Assembly (NCBI RefSeq): GCF_020544405.1 | Contig: NZ_CP065410.1 | Coordinates: 4,030,001-4,094,000, forward strand | Length of the DNA: 64,000 nucleotides | Reading direction: 5' to 3' | DNA from: Pseudomonas sp. IAC-BECa141 | GTDB lineage: Bacteria > Pseudomonadota > Gammaproteobacteria > Pseudomonadales > Pseudomonadaceae | Part shown: positions 56,526 to 64,000 of the stretch, one piece after another | Layout of the letters: each line of letters begins with the position of its first letter | How positions within the stretch are numbered: position 1 is the stretch's first letter | Notes under the pieces: model-generated | Databases searched by the model: none | What the model was told of the DNA's origin: nothing | Seen by the model: the letters and a program-made list of their open reading frames with translations, nothing else | Program-made: the position numbers and the translations under genes

Positions 56526-56885
56526 CTACTTCGGCTCGATGTTATCCAACGCCTGATTCACCGCCAAAGATCCCAACATCACCAACTGCGCAATGCCGAT
56601 GGCGGTTTTGCGGTGGGCGGGTTCCAGGGTGCCGGCGAAGTTGTTGAGCATTTCGGAGGCTGATCCCAAGGATTCGCTGGCGTTGGCGAGCAGGGATTCG
56701 GTGTCGTAGGCCGGGTTGGCGAAGTACATCGGATCGTGTTTGGTGTGACTGCCCATGATCCGCTGCTGCGGGGTGAGGTAGTGATCGAGGGCGCGCTCGG
56801 CGGCTTCGTTCAGGGTTCGTGAATCGGGGAATTTGTAGGGGGAGACTGGATCGGTTTCTGGTGGGTTGGGTGTTGGTTTGAACAT
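56526..56885 (-). CDS. DUF6124-like small protein
   Basis: A 119-aa soluble protein, starting MFKPTPNPPETDPVSPYKFP. A C-terminal helical region (MLNNFAGTLEPAHRKTAIGI) follows. GGGAG upstream supports the ATG at 56885; an in-frame TTG at 56936 would extend it into the structured leader. Small proteins of this type (DUF6124) are common in Pseudomonas and have no known function. The leader at 56886-57150 likely controls expression. Confidence 0.7.
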   Translation of the reverse strand: MFKPTPNPPETDPVSPYKFPDSRTLNEAAERALDHYLTPQQRIMGSHTKHDPMYFANPAYDTESLLANASESLGSASEMLNNFAGTLEPAHRKTAIGIAQLVMLGSLAVNQALDNIEPK

Positions 56886-57150
56886 GGAGTAACTCCCGAC
56901 GGATAAGAGGTTAGGAGCCGCCACCTTCGCTACCAAACTAGGGTGGAGGCCATACGCAGGTTGGTAGACCGGCCGTCAGGAACCCCGGCGCATCCGAAGA
57001 TGCCCTGCGCATGACCACCATAAAACGAAGGCTCTGAAAGCCTCCGCAAGACAGTAGTCTTGTGCTTCTGACGGAATCCGGGCTACCAAACCCGATCACT
57101 GTTTTTCAGTGACCCAGGAACGATAGAACCCCCGTGCTAGAGGCACAAGC
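56886..57150 (-). ncRNA. C4-antisense-like structured leader of the DUF6124 gene
   Basis: Read on the minus strand, this region is a chain of hairpins: TCACTG/CAGTGA (57112-57096), CAAGAC/GTCTTG (57062-57047), AGGCT/AGCCT (57043-57029) and GCATC-TTCG-GATGC (57003-56990). A longer CTGACGG/CCGTCAG pair (57074-57068 with 56979-56973) closes the middle. GTTTGGTAGC occurs twice (57091-57082 and 56938-56929), and the CTACCAA between them (56967-56961) can pair with either. That mutually exclusive layout resembles phage C4 antisense RNA. It is an inference from pairing, not from a model search. Confidence 0.5.
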
Positions 57151-57342
57151 CGGCGGATTCTGTCTTAGGTGTAGGGGGTGGCGCAAGGTTGTGTAGGGCC
57201 GAAGTAGTGTCAGAGAGCTTCGTTTAAACACACTCAAATTTTGCTGTTTAGATGAACGACCAACACCGGGCACGTCGCTGTCAGGCAACCACCCAAGCAA
57301 CTCTGATACAGTCGGTGCTAATCCGTTGACAGGGAGTCAAAC
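57151..57342. other. Intergenic region upstream of the PAAR gene
   Basis: Beyond the structured leader, 57151-57342 holds the promoter region of the PAAR gene. No ORF of plausible composition is present. CAGGGAG at 57330-57336 is the ribosome site of the PAAR gene. Confidence 0.5.
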
Positions 57343-57888
57343 ATGGCAAAGCCCGCTGCACGCATCACCGATCCCACCAGTTGCCCCATTCCCGGACACG
57401 GCCCCAAAGCCATTGCCTCCGGATCCCCCGACGTATTCTTCGACGGACTCGCCGCCGCCCGAAAAGACGACATCTGCACCTGCGGCAGCGCACTGGCCTC
57501 CGCCGTATCCAGCACTGTATTCATCAACGGCAAGAATGCCGCGCTGGTTGGCACAGTCGGTTCACATGGAGACGTCGTGATCGGAGGATCGGGAACGGTG
57601 ATTATTGGTGACTCACATACGCCTGCGCCGTTTACGCCGCCGACGCCGATGATCATTCATCCTGGATGGATCAGCTTCACCATCCCCGGTTCTGAGTCTT
57701 ACCTAGGCATGAGCTGCGTTGCTCACTTCGAAGATGGTTCTACCCAATCCGGAAATTTTGATATCACCAACACTGTGAAATTTCTCAACATCCGTGGAAA
57801 AGTCTGCCAAAAGCTAGAGTTCGGCTCTCAAGAAGAACCACCAACTGGCTCAATTTTCGACACGCTATTCAATGCATCATTGAAATAA
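57343..57888 (+). CDS. Type VI secretion PAAR-domain protein
   Basis: A 181-aa protein. Residues 1-95 form a PAAR domain (MAKPAARITDPTSCPIPGHG, GSHGDVVIGGSGTVIIGDSH) that caps the VgrG spike. The C-terminal 85 residues (HPGWISFTIPGSESYLGMSC onward) are beta-rich, with no known toxin motif, and may be an adaptor for the next gene's product. It has the ATG at 57343 after CAGGGAG. The three genes that follow form a compact secretion-linked unit; no vgrG is nearby. Confidence 0.85.
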   Translation: MAKPAARITDPTSCPIPGHGPKAIASGSPDVFFDGLAAARKDDICTCGSALASAVSSTVFINGKNAALVGTVGSHGDVVIGGSGTVIIGDSHTPAPFTPPTPMIIHPGWISFTIPGSESYLGMSCVAHFEDGSTQSGNFDITNTVKFLNIRGKVCQKLEFGSQEEPPTGSIFDTLFNASLK

Positions 57889-57897
57889 GGATTGTTC

Positions 57898-58680
57898 ATG
57901 ACTGAGCCACTGCTCGTAACGGGAAGCTACGTTGTCCAGAAAGCTCACGAGCTTGAAAATTCGCCTTTGGATATGGCGATTGCGGGTATGGAGGGAGCCG
58001 CCACAAGATTTTCTTTAGATGCCATATCAGATGCAAAAGTACGCAGTAACTACATGAGCAACATCAAGCGCATGTCAGTGGAAACAAAAGCCGAAGTCGC
58101 TGCAGGAAGGCTGAGTGCCCAAGAAGGAGCAGCATTTTGCCAAGAGATGCGAAATAGAATCCTGGTCGAGCATCGAAAATTCACCTCGGCACAGGGTGTG
58201 GCTTTCGCTGAGCGGAAGAAAAGACTTCCTCCGACATTGCAAGATACGCTGGACAAATACGCATTAAAAACGGCAAACGTCGAATACAACAAACTGACGC
58301 CAGAACAAAAGAGCAAAGTCTATTACGAGATTCTGGACTCAGCGGGCCGTGATAACGCACCAGTAAGCAAGGGAACTCAAAAATTAAGAATAATGGGAAA
58401 GGTCGGCCTATTGGTCACTGCGACTTTCGCCGTATATGAAATCATGAACGCAGACAACAAAGTCAAGGAAACGGCCCGACAAGGCATCATCATCGGCGGC
58501 GGCGCCGCTGGCGGTGGACTCGCAGGCTTGGGTGTTTCCGCATTTTGCGGCCCAGGCGCACTTGCTTGCGCGGTGGCAATCGTTCTGGCGGGAAGTATTG
58601 TGGGAGGAATTGCTGGTAGCGCAGTAGCCGACACCTTTGATGAAGAACTGGAGGAATTTTCCAAATGGGAAGTTCTATGA
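57898..58680 (+). CDS. Putative T6SS effector with C-terminal glycine-zipper segment
   Basis: A 260-aa protein. Residues 1-165 are alpha-helical and soluble (MTEPLLVTGSYVVQKAHELE). Residues about 168-182 and 196-246 are hydrophobic, with a glycine zipper: GIIIGGGAAGGGLAGLGVSA and VLAGSIVGGIAGSAVA. Hydrophobic glycine-zipper tails are seen in membrane-disrupting T6SS effectors. Its place between a PAAR gene and a coupled small gene argues for an effector. It overlaps the next gene by four bases. The toxic activity is inferred. Confidence 0.6.
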   Translation: MTEPLLVTGSYVVQKAHELENSPLDMAIAGMEGAATRFSLDAISDAKVRSNYMSNIKRMSVETKAEVAAGRLSAQEGAAFCQEMRNRILVEHRKFTSAQGVAFAERKKRLPPTLQDTLDKYALKTANVEYNKLTPEQKSKVYYEILDSAGRDNAPVSKGTQKLRIMGKVGLLVTATFAVYEIMNADNKVKETARQGIIIGGGAAGGGLAGLGVSAFCGPGALACAVAIVLAGSIVGGIAGSAVADTFDEELEEFSKWEVL

Positions 58681-59033
58681 CAAAGCAGCAAAGAGCGGAT
58701 GTGCGCTGGGCATTGTCCGATGCTTTTGTTGATAACGAGGTCGACTATGCTGCGATTGCGCGAAGGACAAGAGAATTCGATCGAGATGAAGTGAAGCGCA
58801 TACTCTTTGAGGAGGTGGCACCTGTTTGCCACTCAAACCTTGGAAGCACACTTCCGACTATATGGCTTTGTTTCAACAGGCAGGAATTGGAAGATGACAT
58901 TGAAAAAATGCTGGGAGCGAAAGAGAACAGCTGGCTCAAAAGAAAAGCTAACGCCTTATTGGTGACATGGCTGAAGAGCAGATACAAATACATCTGGACA
59001 GAAATAGAAAAGCAGTATCAAAACATAAGCTAA
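58677..59033 (+). CDS. DUF7079-like putative immunity protein
   Basis: A 118-aa protein, MTKQQRADVRWALSDAFVDN onward, with LPTIWLCFNRQELEDDIEKM. It is acidic and soluble, with no signal peptide. The ATG (58677) overlaps the effector's stop, giving tight coupling as for effector-immunity pairs. The text resembles proteins grouped as DUF7079. GC content is low here. If the effector acts on membranes, a cytosolic immunity protein would be unusual. Confidence 0.6.
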   Translation: MTKQQRADVRWALSDAFVDNEVDYAAIARRTREFDRDEVKRILFEEVAPVCHSNLGSTLPTIWLCFNRQELEDDIEKMLGAKENSWLKRKANALLVTWLKSRYKYIWTEIEKQYQNIS

Positions 59034-59141
59034 TAACAAAGCGTCGCGACTGGAGCGATTGCATCACCCTTTTTTTCTTGAGCTATACTCGTAAGCGAAC
59101 ACACAACCAAGTAAAAGCATAATTACCTTAAGGACTGATAC

Positions 59142-59861
59142 ATGAAGGGAAAAACCATCGCAACTTTTCTTGCATGCTTGCTACTCGCCGGTTGTTCTGA
59201 CCCAAAGCAAACCAAACTGCCTGCCGATATCAGTAAATGGTCAGAGGACAAAGGGCTAATGGAAGCTGTCGGCAAACTCGATGAAAATGATAGAAAACTG
59301 TTTGGTGGCTATGCTGCCCGGCAAGTGGTGACCAGCACATTTGGCGGTAGCAAAGTTGTTGCAGACTCAACACTGGGTGATGCTCTGAAAACACAACAGG
59401 CCTGGATCGAAGCCAAAGCTGCCGAAGCGGAAAAACAAAAAGCCTTGGCCGAGCAAGTAAAACAGCAACAGCTTGTGGCACTCAAAGAAATGAACGGAAC
59501 GCTTACAGCGTCCCTTCTCAAACTTAAACTGAATCCCGCCGACTATAAAAACAAGCAATACAGTGAATATTTTTCAATTGAAATTGCTCTACACAACAAT
59601 ACAACTGAGGCCCTATCTGGCGTAAAGGGAACAGTCGTACTCAGCGACATGTTCGGCGACCCTATAAAAAGAATTGGCCTCACCAACGACATCCAAATCG
59701 ACCCAGGTCAAACGTACATCTATAGCGGGACAATGGATTACAACCAGTTTCAGGCCGCCGACAAGAAGTTGGCTGCTTCCGACACTGAAAAAATGAAATT
59801 TGAATGGGTGCCGGATACTTACATCTTTACAAACGGCAAAAAGCAAACCATATCAAATTGA
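59142..59861 (+). CDS. Putative lipoprotein
   Basis: A 239-aa lipoprotein with the lipobox LLAGC (residues 14-18). A coiled-coil segment (TQQAWIEAKAAEAEKQKALA) is followed by a beta-rich domain (EYFSIEIALHNNTTEALSGV), which resembles small Ig-like C-terminal folds. TAAGGA precedes the ATG at 59142. It may belong with the PAAR unit, but no direct link is shown. Confidence 0.65.
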   Translation: MKGKTIATFLACLLLAGCSDPKQTKLPADISKWSEDKGLMEAVGKLDENDRKLFGGYAARQVVTSTFGGSKVVADSTLGDALKTQQAWIEAKAAEAEKQKALAEQVKQQQLVALKEMNGTLTASLLKLKLNPADYKNKQYSEYFSIEIALHNNTTEALSGVKGTVVLSDMFGDPIKRIGLTNDIQIDPGQTYIYSGTMDYNQFQAADKKLAASDTEKMKFEWVPDTYIFTNGKKQTISN

Positions 59862-60001
59862 AATGGAAAGTAGGGTAGACAAATTTACAAAAAAACGAAC
59901 AACCCGCTTCGTTACCAGCACAAATTAATCAACAGTACAAACCCATCCATTCCCACGCGACAGTACTACAACTTCGACCGCAAGCGAACGAGGAAACACT
60001 C

Positions 60002-61432
60002 ATGAGCTCAGAGCTAATAGTAAAACCCGGTACTGGAATACTCTCAACGGACACAACAAAATTCGAGGCTTATCTTGCCCATCTCGGACTTCCAACCGAC
60101 AACATAATTGCCGCTTTACCTCAACGACAAATAATCGAAAACAATCTTCCAAGCTTTATCGAATCGCTTCCATCCGAAGTGAAACGGGACGCACGATATT
60201 TATCAAAATTCGTGGCCGGAGCGGCAATTGGACTATTCGACGCCTCATTAAACTATGTCTGGAACGAAGTTGTTCTAAACCTAAGGGAAAAAGTAGTTCT
60301 ATATGGACTCGATATGTTCTTCGACGCCGCCGTTGGTGGCGGACGACGGGAATTTTACTCAACAGAAGAAGATCTTTCTGGATTAAAAGACAACACCCTT
60401 ATCAATACGTGTCGAAAACTTGAACTCATATCCGATATTGTTTACACAAAACTAAACCATATTCTAACCATGAGAAATGACATTGGAGCTTCACATCCAA
60501 ATTCTTACTCGATAAATGCATTTGAACTGCTTGGATGGTTACAAACGTGCGTACAAGATATCCTTAACGACAAACCATCCGCTTCCGCAATACAGATCAA
60601 ATCCTTCATCGAGAATCTTAAAAAGTCCACAACCGTACTCGACGACACAACTATTAAAAGCATGGAGAGACCTCTAAGCGAGCTTTCCCTTCAAAATACC
60701 GACAATCTTCTTAACAGTATATTTGGAATATACACCGCAGATACCACCGGCAATATCATAAGAAAAAATATCTCTCTCTTCGCCCCTCACATTTGGAACA
60801 AGAGCAGCGACAATGTCAAATACAAACTAGGCGTAACAATCGACGGATACAAAAACAATCTTCACAACGAAAAGCATATTTTAGGTATAGAATTTTTCAA
60901 CATTTGCGATGGAAATAGATTCCAATCGTTAGACTCTAGAATAATTTCTTTGGATGGTTACGCCGACGAACTTCTCGAAGCAAGATATTCTTGGGATAAC
61001 TTTTACAATGAGCCTCCACTCATGCGTAAAATTTTATCTTTTCTAAAAACAGAGGCAGACATCCCTATAGAAAGATCCCAGAAATTAATAAAAACAGTAC
61101 TAATTTGCCGAATCGGGAAAGGCATTCCTTATAACTCGGGCGTTTCTCCAGCAGGAAAACCTCTTTACGATCAGTTTTTTGGGATGCTCGGAGATCAAAA
61201 CATAATAAACGTACTAGTCGCTATGCACTCAAACGAAGTGCGCGTTAATCTTGACAACAAATTTTGTCAGACACATATGGTCAACGTACTGAAGCTCTTG
61301 AAAGCTAATGCGCGAAGCGAGCGCATTCAAGAAATTCTTGACTTTCTCATCGCCAACGAAAACATTCTTCATAAAATCCATTTAGACAAGCGCTACAAAG
61401 AACTAGCAAAAAACCACATGACATTTAGCTAA
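60002..61432 (+). CDS. HEPN-motif protein, putative defence factor
   Basis: A 476-aa AT-rich gene with no membrane helix beyond a moderately hydrophobic stretch near residues 70-82. The clearest feature is R158-NDIGAS-H165 in LTMRNDIGASHPN, an RX6H motif within a helical region, as in HEPN RNases of abortive-infection proteins. The C-terminal half (about 300-476) is helical and unrecognised. Its codon use and GC differ strongly from the core genes. It converges on the RT gene 219 bp away. Defence is inferred from motif and context. Confidence 0.55.
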   Translation: MSSELIVKPGTGILSTDTTKFEAYLAHLGLPTDNIIAALPQRQIIENNLPSFIESLPSEVKRDARYLSKFVAGAAIGLFDASLNYVWNEVVLNLREKVVLYGLDMFFDAAVGGGRREFYSTEEDLSGLKDNTLINTCRKLELISDIVYTKLNHILTMRNDIGASHPNSYSINAFELLGWLQTCVQDILNDKPSASAIQIKSFIENLKKSTTVLDDTTIKSMERPLSELSLQNTDNLLNSIFGIYTADTTGNIIRKNISLFAPHIWNKSSDNVKYKLGVTIDGYKNNLHNEKHILGIEFFNICDGNRFQSLDSRIISLDGYADELLEARYSWDNFYNEPPLMRKILSFLKTEADIPIERSQKLIKTVLICRIGKGIPYNSGVSPAGKPLYDQFFGMLGDQNIINVLVAMHSNEVRVNLDNKFCQTHMVNVLKLLKANARSERIQEILDFLIANENILHKIHLDKRYKELAKNHMTFS

Positions 61433-61651
61433 ACCACATATGAAAGGATGGTTTTTACTATAAGCCATCCCTTCTCACCCAAAACAACCAACTTTTTCCT
61501 GAGCAAAAAAAATTTAAACCCCAACTAATATATATAGCGTTCGCCCCCCTGGAACCCAGAGCATTTACTCCCACCCCAAACACACATGCACACCAATAAA
61601 CTTCTAAAAAATCCACTACTAGATAACTACTCGACGAAAAATAAATTCTCA

Positions 61652-62687
61652 TTAAACTCCAAAAGCCTCGAAATCTTCTTCAGCCCTTTTATATTTCTCT
61701 ATTACGGAAATTTTCGATTTATTTTTAGCTTTATTCAATCGCCTTTTAAACTCCAAGCCAGCAACTTGCTTACAGGCTATCATTCGCCCAACTCTCCCCA
61801 TTGCACTATGATAAAGATGAGCCACCTCTTCGAATACCTTACCACTCTCCACTTGAACTTCAAACTCTCGCACTGCAGCTTTAATTCTGTTCCTCTCGGC
61901 TTTAACAACACCAGCAGAGCAACCAGATATACCTAATCCGGTAACAACTAGAGGCTCCTGCTTTTCACCGTATGTAATAGCCTGCCCTTTTTTAGAATAT
62001 GCATTTTTGCTCTTTTCTGCTTAAATCCTTTTTGAGCAAGCATCCCCGTAACCTTCGATACAACTTCTGACCACTGCGCACTTAGCAACTGTTTTTTCGA
62101 AGAGATGGTTATATCATCTGCAAAGCGACTATAAGCTAACCCCTTGGTATGCATCCAATCAACAAGCCGCGGTTCGACATCCCAAAATACCAAATTAGCA
62201 ATATAACTACTGGTACTTGCACCCTGAGGAACGTACCCATCCTTCGTAACGATTAGTGCAAGAACTTCTGATACCCCGCGCCCAAAACCAAAAAAACCTT
62301 CAAAAATCCATCTCACTTTATCAATGGTAATTGATGGAAAAAATTAGTTATATCTTGCAACGCGATGGACTTAGCAGACGCATGTTCCCGCGCATTTGAG
62401 AAAGGACTTCTTGGACTTTTATTATCCTTTATTCCGCCATGAAGATAGATAGGGTAATCAACAAACACAAACAACCTATCGACAAGTTTTCTTTGGATTT
62501 TTTTCAACGGCTCAAAAGCATCATAAGTAACCCTAACACTCTTGTCCTTTTTCTCTTGCAAAACTTCTCGATATAAAAAATTACACGAGACGGATAATTT
62601 TAACAGCGACTCCGGACTTTCACCGAGCATTAAACCAAGTGACTTAAGGCTATAAACAGGCTTCCTTTTATACTTTGCGACGATCAT
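61652..62687 (-). pseudogene. Retron-type reverse transcriptase, split by two -1 frameshifts
   Basis: Three consecutive frames give one RT of 345 residues. Segment 1 (62687-62337) holds NAREH (residues 98-102), the retron NAxxH motif, and QDITNFF. Segment 2 (62337-61987) holds PSITIDKVRW, VPQGAST and the catalytic FADD (189-192, with Phe for the usual Tyr). Segment 3 (61987-61652) holds VVTGLGIS, the VTG motif. Each junction is a six-base homopolymer within T TTT TTC (62343-62337) or A AAA AAG (61993-61987). It may be a slippage-expressed gene, an error or a pseudogene. The start at 62687 (MIVAKYKRKPV) is chosen for similarity. Confidence 0.8.
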
Positions 62688-62701
62688 AAAAACCACCCAT
62701 G

Positions 62702-62728
62702 AAAAAACCCGCATTATAAAAATGCGGG
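62702..62728 (-). terminator. Intrinsic terminator between the small ORF and the RT gene
   Basis: On the minus strand CCCGCATT (62728-62721) pairs with AATGCGGG (62715-62708) and six T follow (62707-62702). It lies 15 bp before the RT start, so it may attenuate RT expression or end the two-ORF transcript. Confidence 0.75.
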
Positions 62729-62763
62729 CTTCTATAAATTCGATGATGCGATTTGGTGCGTCA

Positions 62764-63009
62764 TTATTTCAAGAACTCCATTACAACATCAATATAAACT
62801 GATGCTTTTTCATGGATAAGAGACCAATTTTCGTAACACCACTTAACCGAAATCTGAACTGCTGCACCCTTAATACTCTCAAGGATAAAGCCCTTTTTCT
62901 CAGGTTTCGTTGGTGCGCCTCCTTTTGGATTCTCTTTGCTATCTTTAGTGACGCGAACACCTTCATTATTTTGCACATTCTTCAACGGAGACCGCTGAAG
63001 GCTCTTCAT
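62764..63009 (-). CDS. Hypothetical 81-aa protein coupled upstream of RT
   Basis: An 81-aa protein, MKSLQRSPLKNVQNNEGVRV onward. It is basic and Pro/Lys-rich in the first half and more hydrophobic later (GAAVQISVKWCYENWSLIHE). The ATG overlaps the stop of the preceding 77-aa ORF by four bases (ATGA), and there is no ribosome site of its own, so coupling is likely. No known family is recognised. It may be a retron accessory gene. Confidence 0.45.
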   Translation of the reverse strand: MKSLQRSPLKNVQNNEGVRVTKDSKENPKGGAPTKPEKKGFILESIKGAAVQISVKWCYENWSLIHEKASVYIDVVMEFLK

Positions 63010-63239
63010 TTTTTCATCGATATATCCTCACGGGCTGGATTGCCCCGCCGCGAAGCTTTCAGGCCGAAAGGAACATGAAGGTGTCCATACAAATCGCAGT
63101 TCTGGCTTATCAAACGAAGTTTTATAAGCCCGTCCGCCGCAATATTCGCCGTGTGATCTGAGTAATCGTTGATTCGGCCAACGGCCGGCTGCTTTTTCGT
63201 TAACGGATACAAACCTTCGCTAACGCTCAAAGTCGACAA
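63006..63239 (-). CDS. Hypothetical 77-aa protein, Ash/Icd-like
   Basis: A 77-aa protein, MSTLSVSEGLYPLTKKQPAV, then SDHTANIAADGLIKLRLISQ. It starts with TTG at 63239 after ACGAGG (spacing seven). The text resembles small phage-borne Ash/Icd-like proteins that follow C4-antisense leaders, but the assignment is from memory and uncertain. The stop overlaps the next start by four bases. Confidence 0.4.
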   Translation of the reverse strand: MSTLSVSEGLYPLTKKQPAVGRINDYSDHTANIAADGLIKLRLISQNCDLYGHLHVPFGLKASRRGNPAREDISMKK

Positions 63240-63836
63240 CGAGAAACCTCGTTACCGGGGCGTGCTCAACGCTCTGCACAGACAGTGAGATAAACCTATG
63301 GGTTTCATAGATGTAGCTCTGCAGAACTCGATCAGGGCGGACACACGGGTGGCGGAAAAAGCCTTGTAGAACCCAAAGCTGATTGGCTAACCAATCACAA
63401 CTGCAAGCCTGATTTTTCTATCGATGTTTTTTAAAGAGCGCATTCGGATGGTACATCCGACCTGAAAAACGTTATAGCTCATTGCCAGTACGAAAGCAAA
63501 CTTGACGCAATCGTTACCCTCAACCTCCACCTGATCGAAACAAAGCCAGACACTTCTAAGCAGCCTTGCCCAATCTGATAAACTCCCCCACCTCCCAGCC
63601 ACACCGATTCCGTACCCCCAATGCCCCCAATCACCGCCACACCTGCCCCACTCTCCCGCCGTTTCTCTGTCGCGCCGATGATGGATTGGTCGTAGCCCCT
63701 CGTCTGCACCCCGGCCAGCTTGGTCACGCCCTTAAAAAGACAATGCTTTGTAGCAATTTCTAAGCATTGAGCAACTACCGCCCACAAAGGGCACTACCGG
63801 TACTATGCTTTTCCTTTTGCGAAAGGAGTCGATGCT
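63240..63836. other. Long non-coding stretch with hairpins, upstream of the 77-aa ORF
   Basis: I see no convincing gene here. Hairpins are AACGAG-GTTT-CTCGTT at about 63237-63252 on the minus strand, CTATG/CATAG near 63296-63310, GATTGG/CCAATC (63381-63396) and TCGGATG/CATCCGA (63444-63460). One may belong to a retron msr-msd RNA. On the plus strand 63435-63578 is an open frame without a start, ending LHLIETKPDTSKQPCPI, which could be a gene remnant. Confidence 0.4.
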
Positions 63837-64000
63837 GTGGCTGACGAATATTCGTTATCGGATGTGCTGGAAAGGATCTACCAGAATCAGCTCGGCCTAG
63901 AAGCAGCGCTGATGGAGCTGACGCTCCATGTTGAACAGCAAGGTTTCACTGAAGTCGGAGACAACGTCCGCGGGGCTTTGTGGGCGATTGGCGAAAACAC
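63837..64000 (+). CDS. Hypothetical protein, 3'-truncated
   Basis: GTG 63837 is preceded by AAAGGAG at a spacing of nine. The frame is open to the window end: VADEYSLSDVLERIYQNQLG followed by LEAALMELTLHVEQQGFTEV, about 55 residues. It is acidic and helical. An ATG at 63832 in another frame stops within 25 codons and is rejected. No family is recognised with confidence. Confidence 0.7.
   Translation, partial: MADEYSLSDVLERIYQNQLGLEAALMELTLHVEQQGFTEVGDNVRGALWAIGEN

Noticed and set aside
61458..61652. 64-codon minus-strand frame starting at the RT stop (TAATG)
   Set aside because: The overlap is suggestive of coupling, but the composition (many Ser, Cys, Trp) and lack of any family make it doubtful; left out.
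61586..61936. 116-codon plus-strand frame over the RT 3' end
   Set aside because: Lies antisense to the conserved RT segment 3 and has no ribosome site.
63479..63787. 102-codon minus-strand frame before the last gene
   Set aside because: Composition is poor and it spans a likely promoter region; no ribosome site.
1..64000. tRNA, rRNA, CRISPR arrays, integrase or transposase genes
   Set aside because: None seen on reading both strands; the accessory right end has no recognisable mobility gene.

Overview
The window looks like a chromosomal segment of a Pseudomonas fluorescens-group species. It is mostly GC-rich and densely coded, with Pseudomonas-type REPINs (paired inverted CCTGTGGGAGCGAGC repeats), DUF6124/DUF6555-type small proteins, a CodBA pair, a FecIRA system, a CopABCD locus and a maltotetraose-forming amylase. 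No rRNA, tRNA, CRISPR array, integrase or IS element was seen.

Left part (1-24500) is core and niche metabolism. It runs: nucleoside channel Tsx (partial) with a NUP-family nucleoside permease; a quinone-oxidoreductase-type dehydrogenase with an AraC regulator; small conserved proteins including a 55-aa metallothionein; a tandem DMT/YdcZ pair divergent from a LysR regulator; two chemoreceptors, each behind a sigma-28-like promoter, flanking a Na+/H+ antiporter-family carrier; an operon of two PepSY proteins, a response regulator and a sensor kinase; a patatin; QueD; an Asp-nucleophile alpha/beta hydrolase; CodB-CodA; a G4-amylase; a DapF-fold protein in which both catalytic Cys are Ser; and an MFS carrier.

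Middle part (24500-49500) is iron and surface functions. It holds the complete ferric-citrate system (fecA-fecR-fecI, minus strand); a methyltransferase; a two-partner secretion pair (TpsA exoprotein, TpsB transporter); an EmrAB-type efflux pair; an AhpD-like protein; a second ECF sigma/FecR/TonB-receptor system on the plus strand; a Gly-rich secreted peptide; a Cache-GGDEF diguanylate cyclase; an aldolase/HAD pair divergent from a LysR regulator; and a periplasmic RNase T2.

Right part (49500-64000) starts with copper resistance CopA-B-C-D behind a cop-box-like site, a PheC-like periplasmic protein, a hydrolase, a GlxA/AraC regulator and a DUF6124 gene behind a strongly structured C4-antisense-like leader. 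From about 57300 the sequence becomes accessory and from about 59900 clearly AT-rich. This part contains a type VI secretion PAAR protein, a glycine-zipper putative effector and its coupled putative immunity gene, a lipoprotein, a HEPN-motif protein and, convergent to it, a retron-type reverse transcriptase.

The RT is the most unusual item. It has NAxxH, VPQGAST, FADD and VTG motifs but is split over three frames by two -1 shifts. Each shift falls exactly on a canonical slippery heptamer (T TTT TTC and A AAA AAG), and together they would restore a 345-residue protein. Two translationally coupled small ORFs and an intrinsic terminator lie just upstream of it. Whether this is double programmed frameshifting, homopolymer under-calling or gene decay cannot be settled from the sequence alone.
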